Assembly: GCA_045130475.1 (NCBI GenBank)
Contig: JBGUPU010000026.1
Location: forward strand, 1-64,000
Length of the DNA: 64,000 nt
From: CAG-791 sp045130475
GTDB lineage: Bacteria > Bacillota > Clostridia > Lachnospirales > Lachnospiraceae
Direction: 5' to 3'
Each line of letters begins with the position of its first letter. The stretch's first letter is position 1. Both the position numbers and the translations under genes were made by a program. A model generated the notes under the pieces. It saw only the letters and a list, made by a program, of their open reading frames with translations, did not search any database and was not told where the DNA came from. This document shows, piece by piece, positions 25,854-33,166 of the stretch.

Positions 25854-27713
25854 TCAAGCGAGTCTTGTATTTTCCTCCTGCCAGAAGGAAGCCTTTCCAA
25901 GCTGTACTGCAATATCGCCTGCTTTCATGCCCTGCTTTCCGCAGGACTGCGCAGCCAGGTCTCCGGCGATCCCATGAAGGCAGACGGCGGTGACAGCCGC
26001 TGCAAAGCCATCGGCACACTCGGCTTCTGTAAAAAGCTTCTGATGTCGAGCCTGCGTGACCGGACGATGATCCGGGGAAGCCGGCATTTCTTTTTCTCTG
26101 AAATCAAGGGCAAGAAAGGCTGCAGTCATACCGGTCAGGACATCGCCGCTGCCCGCGGCAGCCATTCCGCAGTTGCCTGTAGTGTTCAGATACATACGGT
26201 TCAGTGAAGCAGCCGGTCGTCCGCCGTCCTGCAGGGAACTGTCAAAGATGGAACTGTTTTTCGACGGCTGTACCACAAGCGTGCGCGCGTCCTTGCAGGC
26301 GATCGTACTGGCCAGCCGGTCCGCCTGTTCCTGCACCAGCAAAGCTCTGTCGGCTATACATTCAGAGACTGTGTGCCCTGAAAGAGCCGCAAATTCCGCC
26401 ATATGCGGCGTAAGGATACAGGGGATGTCAGGACGTCTTGCGGCCAACATTCCGCAGAGCTCCTCACTGCGGGCAAGCAGGCGCATCGCATCTGCATCCA
26501 GGACCAGCCCTCGGACAGATCTCTTTCTCTTTTTCCGGGAACAGGCTCCCGAATCTGAGTCAGCGGCTTGATCGGTACAGGCGTCCTCCTGCACATACAG
26601 AAGGATCTGCCGCAGAAGGGCCAGAGCAGCAGCATCAGTGCCCATAGCAGGACCCGCTGCGGCAATGTCCGCCCACTCCAGTGAAGCCAGAAGCTTAGCG
26701 GCTGCCTGTTCCGGTGTCTCCTCGTCCGTAAAGGTATCCAGAAGTGCTTCGGGGAGTGCCTGCTGGATGATCACACGGTTTGATTCATGAGTAAAGATTT
26801 TCACCATTCCAGCGCCTGCAGACAGGCATGCCCCTGCAGAAAGTAAGGCGGCACCGCACATATTGCGGCGTCCGGCGACAAGGAGGATCTTTCCGAATGT
26901 CCCCTTGTTGCCTGCGGCATCCCTTGCAGGGACAAGATCAGATGCACCGGCATCCCGAAGGGTAAACATGGAAGGCTGTTTTTCAAATCCTCTCTCTGTG
27001 ATCCCGATTCCGGCCAGGCGGCAGGTGCCGGCATAGGAGGTTCCAGGATACATGAAGTGACCCCTCTTGTAAAAGGCGAAGGTTCTTGTCTCATCGCACC
27101 TGACTGCGCATCCCATTACACGTCCGTCATCAGAAGAGATACCCGAAGGAATATCCACCGCGACAACGTAGCTTCCATAGCGGTCCCTGCAGAGGTTTAC
27201 AGCCTCCACACACCTGGCCGCTTCGCCTGTGAGGTCTCTGGACAGACCGGTACCGAAAAGGCCGTCTATGATCACATCCGGAACAGGATCCATACTAACG
27301 CATTCATCCGAACCATCCGGTTCATCGGGCAATGCGGCGAGGGAACTTGCGGGAAATTCCTCCACGACTGCCCCGTACTGTTTCAGAATATTCTCCTGCA
27401 CGGCAAAGCTGCTGTCCGGAGGGATGGTCCCCGAGAGACGGCAGAAACGGACATCATATCCCCGGTCGAGCAGGATCCTGCCCGCCGCGAGAGCATCCGC
27501 TCCGTTGTTGCCGCGGCCCGCTGCCGCAAGGACTACGGGGGTCTGTCTGCTCTTCCTGCCGGAGAAATTTTGGCGTAAAAATACGTCAACGCTGTCCGCT
27601 ACGGACAGCGCTGCACGCTCCATCAGGACGAGAGAAGGAATTCCGATCACATTGGACGTCCTGGCATCGCATGATGCCATCTCCGCACCTGTCAGTAAAT
27701 ACTCAATATTCAT
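25854..27713 (-). CDS. nnr: Bifunctional NAD(P)H-hydrate epimerase / ADP-dependent NAD(P)H-hydrate dehydratase
   Basis: Repairs hydrated NAD(P)H: the N-terminal YjeF_N half (about residues 1-225) epimerises NAD(P)HX and the C-terminal ribokinase-like half dehydrates the S form with ADP. Visible are AAGRGNNGADALAAGRIL near 65, the DIPSGISSDDGRV segment near 168, VAGRRNMCGAALLSAGA near 275, and the C-terminal phosphate loop AAGSGDVLTGM near 548. At 619 residues it is longer than E. coli Nnr (515); the extra lies in charged inserts near 390 and 560. Its place right after the NADH-sensing regulator gene rex makes metabolic sense. Confidence 0.94.
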   Translation of the reverse strand: MNIEYLLTGAEMASCDARTSNVIGIPSLVLMERAALSVADSVDVFLRQNFSGRKSRQTPVVLAAAGRGNNGADALAAGRILLDRGYDVRFCRLSGTIPPDSSFAVQENILKQYGAVVEEFPASSLAALPDEPDGSDECVSMDPVPDVIIDGLFGTGLSRDLTGEAARCVEAVNLCRDRYGSYVVAVDIPSGISSDDGRVMGCAVRCDETRTFAFYKRGHFMYPGTSYAGTCRLAGIGITERGFEKQPSMFTLRDAGASDLVPARDAAGNKGTFGKILLVAGRRNMCGAALLSAGACLSAGAGMVKIFTHESNRVIIQQALPEALLDTFTDEETPEQAAAKLLASLEWADIAAAGPAMGTDAAALALLRQILLYVQEDACTDQAADSDSGACSRKKRKRSVRGLVLDADAMRLLARSEELCGMLAARRPDIPCILTPHMAEFAALSGHTVSECIADRALLVQEQADRLASTIACKDARTLVVQPSKNSSIFDSSLQDGGRPAASLNRMYLNTTGNCGMAAAGSGDVLTGMTAAFLALDFREKEMPASPDHRPVTQARHQKLFTEAECADGFAAAVTAVCLHGIAGDLAAQSCGKQGMKAGDIAVQLGKASFWQEENTRLA

Positions 27714-27752
27714 GATAAAATCCCGGATTTTGAGGAAACCTGAACTGTGACA

Positions 27753-28406
27753 TTACTCTTTGTCCTCAGAAGCAGAATCTGAGTTCTTGTGAATATTATA
27801 GGACAATTTCATAAGGCTGTCCTGAAGGTGAACACTCTCCACCTGAATGGAGGGCGGAAGCTCCAGATCGATATGCGCGAAATTCCAGATCGCCTTAATA
27901 TTTGTTTTTGTGAGAGAATGCGCCACCTCGCGCGCTTCTGATTTGGGAATCGTCAGCACAACGATGTCCACATTATTTGCGTCCACATATTCCTGAAGGT
28001 CTGTGAGCGGACGGATCGGTATCCCTCCGACTGTCTGCCCGAAAAGTTTTGGATTGACATCAAACGCACAGATAAAATTAAAACCGCTCTGCTTGAACTT
28101 CAGATAGCGGACCAGCGCCTGCCCCAGATTGCCGGCACCGACCAATACCATATTATGAGTATGATCAAGTCCTAAAATCTTGCCGATCTCTTCATACAGA
28201 TAATTGGTGTTGTAACCATATCCCTGCTGTCCGAAACCTCCGAAGTTATTGAAATCCTGTCTGATCTGGGAAGCTGTCACCTTCATGATCCGGCTAAGCT
28301 CCTGAGATGATATTCTCTCTTTGCCGGATTCTTTCAGCTCTTTTAGATAACGATAATACCTCGGCAATCTTCCGATTACCGCCTGAGAAATTCCCTTTTC
28401 TTCCAA
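27753..28406 (-). CDS. rex: Redox-sensing transcriptional repressor Rex
   Basis: NADH-responsive repressor of fermentation and respiration genes. The chosen TTG start follows AAGAGGTG at 5-base spacing and gives 217 residues, the normal Rex length; an upstream ATG at 28463 adds 19 residues unlike the family. The N-terminal winged helix contains IGRLPRYYRYL and TASQIRQDFNNFGGFGQQGYGYN, and the Rossmann NADH site is VLVGAGNLGQAL near residue 90. The C-terminal domain-swapped helix contains SVHLQDSLMKLSYNI. A fully consensus promoter lies at 28548-28576 and rex, nnr and alr follow in series. Whether it represses itself or nearby redox genes is unknown. Confidence 0.94.
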   Translation of the reverse strand: MEEKGISQAVIGRLPRYYRYLKELKESGKERISSQELSRIMKVTASQIRQDFNNFGGFGQQGYGYNTNYLYEEIGKILGLDHTHNMVLVGAGNLGQALVRYLKFKQSGFNFICAFDVNPKLFGQTVGGIPIRPLTDLQEYVDANNVDIVVLTIPKSEAREVAHSLTKTNIKAIWNFAHIDLELPPSIQVESVHLQDSLMKLSYNIHKNSDSASEDKE

Positions 28407-28547
28407 ATAAGCACCTCTTGTAATAAAATAAACGGAAGCGTCTAAGAGGGCACCTATCCCCATAACCCAAATGAATGCCCGTAAACTGATACGAATGCCT
28501 GATTAAATCAGCAGCCGCTTCTTTACAATTGCAACAACCCCAAATTC

Positions 28548-28576
28548 ATTATAAGGTGAGTTCATTTTCATGTCAA
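28548..28576 (-). promoter_or_regulatory. Consensus sigma-A promoter for rex
   Basis: On the minus strand TTGACA (28571-28576), a 17-base spacer and TATAAT (28548-28553), with both hexamers perfect. The transcript would carry a leader of about 135 bases before the TTG start. Just inside it is a near-palindrome centred on CAATTG (near 28530). Confidence 0.8.
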
Positions 28577-28594
28577 ATATACAAATCATCATGA

Positions 28595-28623
28595 TTGACA
28601 GCTTATTTGATTCCTATTAAACT
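28595..28623 (+). promoter_or_regulatory. Candidate promoter for the ABC-F gene
   Basis: TTGACA (28595-28600), a 17-base spacer and TAAACT (28618-28623), about 70 bp before the start codon and divergent from the rex promoter. Confidence 0.6.
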
Positions 28624-28692
28624 GATTTGGTGTCCTTCTCCGCGGCACTTTTTTGCTTCCCTAAACCCGTACGAATACAGGTAAAACCATAC

Positions 28693-30768
28693 ATGATTAT
28701 TGCATGTCATCACATCACAAAAGAATTTGTTGAAAAGACTGTTTTGTCCGATATCACTTTTCATCTGGAAAAAGGCGACCGCGCTGCCATCGTAGGAATT
28801 AACGGAGCGGGAAAGACCACGCTGCTTCGGATCATGGCAGGCGAAATGGAAGCGGATTCCGGAACAGTCACTTTGTCCGGCGGCGCACGTCTTGGGTATC
28901 TGGCACAGGATCAGGGTCTCGATGCCTCCAGCACCATTTATGATGAAGCACTTGAAGCCAAGCGTGAGATCATCGAGATGGAGAAACAGCTCTCGCAGTA
29001 TGAGCAGGAAATGGAGGCTGTCAAGGGGAATGCTCTCAATGAGCTGATCGAGTCCTATACCAACCTTCTTCACCGCTTTGAAATGATGAACGGCTACGCC
29101 TATAAGGGTGAGATCACCGGTGTCCTGCGCGGTCTCGGCTTTGAGGATGAGGAATTCGACAAGCAGATCTACACACTCTCAGGGGGACAGAAGACCCGTG
29201 TTGCCCTGGCACGCCTCCTTCTGCAGAGCCCGGATGTCATCATGCTCGATGAGCCCACAAACCATCTGGATCTGGGAAGTATCCGCTGGCTGGAAAATTA
29301 CCTCACCAATTATCGGGGTACGGTTATCATCGTGTCCCACGACCGTTATTTTCTCGACCGCACTGTCACCAAGGTCATCGAGATCGAAAACGCCTCTGCC
29401 ACCTTTTTTACCGGCAATTACACAGTTTATGCCGAAAAAAAGAAAGCGCTCCGGGAGCAGCAGCAGCGCGCCTGGCTCAACAACCAGGCCCAGATCCGGC
29501 ACCAGGAGGAGGTCATCGCAAAACTCAGGCAGTTTAACCGCGAAAAATCCATCAAGCGGGCGGAGAGCCGGGAAAAAATGCTCAACCGCATGGAAGTGGT
29601 CGACAAGCCCTTCACCCTGCGGGATGACATGCATCTCAAACTGACGCCCTGCATCCGCAGCGGACGGGAAGTCCTGACTGTGGAAAATCTGGCCAAATCA
29701 TTTGACGGGCAGACACTCTTCTCCGGTCTGGGATTCCACATCCGGCGCGGAGAGCATGTCGCGCTGATCGGAGACAACGGCACGGGCAAGACTACGATCC
29801 TGAAGATCCTCAACGGCCTTCTGGGACAGGACCAGGGACATATACGGCTTGGGACCAACGTGCACATCGGCTACTACGACCAGGAACATCACGTTCTCGA
29901 TGACCGCAATACGGTCTTTGAAGAGATTGCCTATACCTTCCCTTCCATGACAAACACAGAGGTGAGAAATCTTCTGGCCTCCTTCCTTTTTACCGGCGAC
30001 GATGTCTTCAAGCTGATCGGTGAGCTGTCGGGCGGTGAAAAAGGACGTGTTTCCCTGGCAAAGCTCATGCTCTCGGAAGCAAACCTGCTCATCCTCGATG
30101 AGCCGACAAACCATCTGGACATTGTTTCCAGAGAAGTCCTGGAAAATGCCCTTAACTCCTATGACGGCACGGTTCTCTATGTCTCCCATGACCGTTACTT
30201 TATCAACCGTACCGCAAGCCGTATCATGGAACTTACACAAAAGGTTCTGGTCAATTATCCCGGAAACAATTCCGAGAGTGTGCCGGAGCGTTTTATCGGT
30301 AATTATGATTTTTATGTTGAAAAATCCACCCAGGTAGGCGACAGACTGATCGCTGACCTCCGCGGCAGCCTCACGGAACTCGACAGCAGTCAGGGAAAAA
30401 GCGCACCGAAATCTTCTGCTGTGGATACGGCCAATACAGACAAAAATCTTGCTGCCGGATCTGCCGCAGCTGTGCAGACCTCCCGGGTTTCACAGAACCA
30501 GGCAGCAGGTGCCGAGGACTGGAAGAGCCGCAAAGAGGAGCAGGCACGCAGACGCAAGATCGCCAATGACCTCAAAAAATGCGAGAACGAGATTGCCCGC
30601 CTTGAATCCGAAGGTGAATCCCTCGACGAGGAGATCTCGCTCCCGGAAAACAGCACTGACCCTGACAAGCTCCGGGAACTGACGGCAAAAAGAGAAGCCA
30701 TCGACGAAGAGCTTGCCTCTCTCTATGAGAGATGGGAGGAACTCGGGGAACTCTCTGAGGAAGAATGA
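28693..30768 (+). CDS. ABC-F family ATP-binding protein (translation factor type)
   Basis: A cytoplasmic twin-ATPase without membrane domains. ABC-F proteins bind the ribosomal E site and modulate or rescue translation; some give antibiotic resistance. The chosen ATG gives MIIACHHITKEF and 691 residues. Domain 1 has Walker A GINGAGKTT near residue 35, signature LSGGQKTR near 165 and DEPTNHLD near 190. A charged inter-domain arm follows (QQQRAWLNNQAQIRHQEEVIAKLRQF begins near 262, contents given here only in part). Domain 2 has GDNGTGKTT near 362, LSGGEKGR near 448 and DEPTNHLD. A C-terminal coiled coil (residues 615-691) ends the protein. It resembles YdiF/Uup-type housekeeping factors more than resistance proteins, but the subgroup is not certain. 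Confidence 0.9.
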   Translation: MIIACHHITKEFVEKTVLSDITFHLEKGDRAAIVGINGAGKTTLLRIMAGEMEADSGTVTLSGGARLGYLAQDQGLDASSTIYDEALEAKREIIEMEKQLSQYEQEMEAVKGNALNELIESYTNLLHRFEMMNGYAYKGEITGVLRGLGFEDEEFDKQIYTLSGGQKTRVALARLLLQSPDVIMLDEPTNHLDLGSIRWLENYLTNYRGTVIIVSHDRYFLDRTVTKVIEIENASATFFTGNYTVYAEKKKALREQQQRAWLNNQAQIRHQEEVIAKLRQFNREKSIKRAESREKMLNRMEVVDKPFTLRDDMHLKLTPCIRSGREVLTVENLAKSFDGQTLFSGLGFHIRRGEHVALIGDNGTGKTTILKILNGLLGQDQGHIRLGTNVHIGYYDQEHHVLDDRNTVFEEIAYTFPSMTNTEVRNLLASFLFTGDDVFKLIGELSGGEKGRVSLAKLMLSEANLLILDEPTNHLDIVSREVLENALNSYDGTVLYVSHDRYFINRTASRIMELTQKVLVNYPGNNSESVPERFIGNYDFYVEKSTQVGDRLIADLRGSLTELDSSQGKSAPKSSAVDTANTDKNLAAGSAAAVQTSRVSQNQAAGAEDWKSRKEEQARRRKIANDLKKCENEIARLESEGESLDEEISLPENSTDPDKLRELTAKREAIDEELASLYERWEELGELSEEE

Positions 30769-30772
30769 GATA

Positions 30773-30829
30773 AAACGGAACCCGTCCGGCAGGTCATCTA
30801 TCATAGACCTGACTGAACGGGTTCCGTTT
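30773..30829. terminator. Bidirectional terminator between ABC-F and icd
   Basis: AAACGGAACCCGT pairs perfectly with ACGGGTTCCGTTT over 13 bp. The loop contains a second small stem (CAGGTC/GACCTG). It serves two convergent genes. Confidence 0.8.
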
Positions 30830-30853
30830 ATTTCGATATTAGGTATTAAGCTG

Positions 30854-32068
30854 TTATGCGCGAAGTTTCTGATCCAGAGTGTCACGGATCGCAAGAATAA
30901 AGGATTCTGTATCGAGCTTTTCGACGTTTTCAAGTGTCGTGATCAGGGCGAGGTCGCCGGTCATCTTTCCGCTCTCAATCGTCTCAAGAGTCGCTTCCTC
31001 GAGCTTGCCGGCAAAGTCCATAAGCTCCGGAATATTGTCGAGTTCACCGCGCTTGCGCAGGGCGCCTGTCCATGCAAAGATAGTCGCAACGGAATTTGTG
31101 GAAGTAGTTTCCCCTTTCAGGTGCTTGTAATAGTGGCGCTGAACTGTACCGTGAGCGGCTTCATACTCGTAAATGCCGGTAGGGCTTACCAGGACAGAAG
31201 TCATCATGGCCAGAGAGCCGAAACTGGTTGCCATCATGTCGCTCATGACATCGCCATCGTAGTTCTTCAGCGCCCACAGGAAACCGCCTTCAGAACGCAT
31301 GACACGTGCCACGGCATCATCGATCAATGTATAGAAAAACTCAAGGCCGGCCGCCTCAAACTTCTCTTTGTATTCCTGTTCATAAATCTTTTCAAAGATC
31401 TCTTTGAAATGTCCGTCGTAGATTTTGGAAATGGTGTCCTTTGTTGAGAACCACAGATCCATCTTCTGGTCCAGAGCGTAGGCAAAGCAGGAACGTGCAA
31501 AACCTTCGATGGAATCATCCAGATTGTGCAGGCCCTGCAGAACGCCCGGGCCCTTAAACTGGTGGATGACCTGACGGGTCTCGTTTCCGTCCGCATCCGT
31601 GAAGACAAGCTCGGCAGTGCCGGGACCTTCGACGCGGTACTCAACATTTTTGTAAACATCGCCATAGGCATGACGGGCCATGATAATGGGCTTCTTCCAA
31701 GTGCGGACATAGGGGTCGATGCCTTTCACAAGGATGGGCGCGCGGAATACAGTTCCGTCCAGAGCTGCCCGGATGGTGCCGTTGGGGCTCTTGTACATGG
31801 CTTTCAGGTTATACTCCTTGACACGGGAGGCATTGGGAGTGATCGTGGCACATTTGACAGCGACACCGTATTTTTTGGTGGCTTCTGCTGCTTCGATCGT
31901 GATCCGGTCATCTGTCTCGTCTCTTTTTACAAGTCCGAGATCGTAATACTCGGTTTTCAGATTAATATAGGGAAGAAGCAAATCGTCCTTGATCATCTTC
32001 CAGATGATACGGGTCATTTCATCTCCGTCCATTTCCACAAGGGGCGTTTTCATCATAATCCTGCTCAT
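30854..32068 (-). CDS. icd: NADP-dependent isocitrate dehydrogenase (eukaryotic-type)
   Basis: Oxidises isocitrate to 2-oxoglutarate with NADP, supplying glutamate carbon and NADPH. The chosen ATG follows AAGGAG at 8 bases and gives 404 residues, as in the homodimeric type II enzymes related to animal IDH1; the ORF could begin 27 codons earlier without a ribosome site. Diagnostic blocks are VEMDGDEMTRIIW (near 10), KSPNGTIRAALDGTVFR (near 92, substrate-binding serine and arginines), and NYDGDVMSDMMA with EAAHGTVQRHYYKH. It lies 98 bp after a GntR regulator on the same strand. No citrate synthase or aconitase gene is next to it. Confidence 0.94.
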   Translation of the reverse strand: MSRIMMKTPLVEMDGDEMTRIIWKMIKDDLLLPYINLKTEYYDLGLVKRDETDDRITIEAAEATKKYGVAVKCATITPNASRVKEYNLKAMYKSPNGTIRAALDGTVFRAPILVKGIDPYVRTWKKPIIMARHAYGDVYKNVEYRVEGPGTAELVFTDADGNETRQVIHQFKGPGVLQGLHNLDDSIEGFARSCFAYALDQKMDLWFSTKDTISKIYDGHFKEIFEKIYEQEYKEKFEAAGLEFFYTLIDDAVARVMRSEGGFLWALKNYDGDVMSDMMATSFGSLAMMTSVLVSPTGIYEYEAAHGTVQRHYYKHLKGETTSTNSVATIFAWTGALRKRGELDNIPELMDFAGKLEEATLETIESGKMTGDLALITTLENVEKLDTESFILAIRDTLDQKLRA

Positions 32069-32166
32069 TTTTGCTTCTCCTTCTGTCTCATTCCTTCCGG
32101 CCTGGCTTCTCAATATCGTTGGCACCTCACGAATATTTCGAAATGTCATGTCTGAATCTCCGTTTT

Positions 32167-32859
32167 TTATGCTTCATCCTTATAAATCTCATAAAGACCG
32201 TTCTTAACCATATTGTCATAGGCATTGTGCATATGCTCGCATGCCAGCCTCTCCGCCAGATCTGCCTTTCCGGCCCGGATCGCTTCCATAATAGCCCGGT
32301 GCTCCTTGTTCGAAGCTGTACCTCTTCCCACACTGGACAGAGTTTTTTTGCGGACACGATGTACATACTGATGATAATCGATCAGCAGATGTTCCAGCAT
32401 CTTGGAATGGCAGGCGCTGTATAGAATATGGTGAAACTGGCTGTCCAGATCTACCATCTGTTCGAGATGTCCCTTGCCCGCGTGATATTCTGCGAGATAG
32501 ACATTCTCTTCCATTGCCTCCATCTGTTCCTTGGTGATCTTCTCCGTTGCCCAGCGGGCGCAAAGTGCTTCGAGACGAGCGCGGATCATGTAAATATCCT
32601 TGACGTCCTTGGCGGAAATACCTGTGACGAAAGCTCCGCGGTTGGGGATGATCTGCACCAGTCCTTCCAGTTCCAGCTGACGAAGTGCCTCTCTAACGGG
32701 TGTCCTGGAAACACCGAGCTCTTTTCCGATCTTAATCTCTTTGAGCTCTTCGTGCTCCTTGTACCTGCCGCTCAGAATATCCTCACGGATCTTTGTGAAC
32801 ACTCTCCCGCGAAGAGAATATTTATCCGTCACTTCACGCTTCAAATCAAACTCATCCAT
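32167..32859 (-). CDS. GntR family transcriptional regulator (FadR/FCD subfamily)
   Basis: A 230-residue regulator starting MDEFDLKREV, preceded by GAGGGGG; an upstream ATG at 33162 has no ribosome site and would run through the promoter. The N-terminal winged helix is clear (ELGVSRTPVREALRQLELEGLVQIIPNRGAFV, residues about 48-80, cited here as a whole region by its ends ELGVSRT and GAFV). The C-terminal FCD ligand domain shows conserved metal-type positions (DLDSQFH near 138, and two later histidines). FCD regulators usually sense organic acids, which suits its position just upstream of icd, but the effector is unknown. A promoter with an overlapping inverted repeat suggests autoregulation. 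Confidence 0.88.
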   Translation of the reverse strand: MDEFDLKREVTDKYSLRGRVFTKIREDILSGRYKEHEELKEIKIGKELGVSRTPVREALRQLELEGLVQIIPNRGAFVTGISAKDVKDIYMIRARLEALCARWATEKITKEQMEAMEENVYLAEYHAGKGHLEQMVDLDSQFHHILYSACHSKMLEHLLIDYHQYVHRVRKKTLSSVGRGTASNKEHRAIMEAIRAGKADLAERLACEHMHNAYDNMVKNGLYEIYKDEA

Positions 32860-32997
32860 ATAAAACCCCCTCTGCAGCATACTGTAATATGCATAATATG
32901 GCTGAATACTGCTTATATTGACGGTCTGATGAAAATCAGATCTGCAAATTGGATCACGTCGCGGCGGCTTGAAACTATGCCGGCAGACGCATGTATT

Positions 32998-33026
32998 ATT
33001 GTATACATTTAGTACAATAAAGTCAA
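32998..33026 (-). promoter_or_regulatory. gntR promoter with overlapping inverted repeat
   Basis: On the minus strand TTGACT (33021-33026), a 17-base spacer and TACAAT (32998-33003). The arms ATTGTA (32998-33003) and TACAAT (33013-33018) form an inverted repeat covering the -10 box and spacer, a typical place for a repressor of the GntR type to bind. The leader of roughly 130 bp before the start shows nothing else. Confidence 0.65.
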
Positions 33027-33062
33027 GCGTTTTGCTCCAAAGCATTGGTTTATGAAGAAAAA

Positions 33063-33110
33063 CCCCGCATAAAGAGTGCGGCCATACGGCGTGGATCTCT
33101 TTATGCGGGG
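33063..33110 (-). terminator. Terminator after leuS
   Basis: A perfect 14-bp stem (CCCCGCATAAAGAG with CTCTTTATGCGGGG), 20-nt loop, followed on the minus strand by TTTTTCTTC. Confidence 0.88.
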
Positions 33111-33166
33111 ATGTGAATTTTAAACTGATCTTTATTTCCTGCATCGACACAGGGGCGATCACTCTA

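Noticed and set aside
28627..28692. 22-codon N-terminal extension of the ABC-F gene
   Set aside because: It overlaps the promoter -10 region and the family begins at MIIACHHITKEF, so the later ATG was used.
32860..33162. 100-codon N-terminal extension of the GntR regulator
   Set aside because: It would include the promoter and the inverted repeat; the ATG at 32859 has a strong ribosome site and fits the family.
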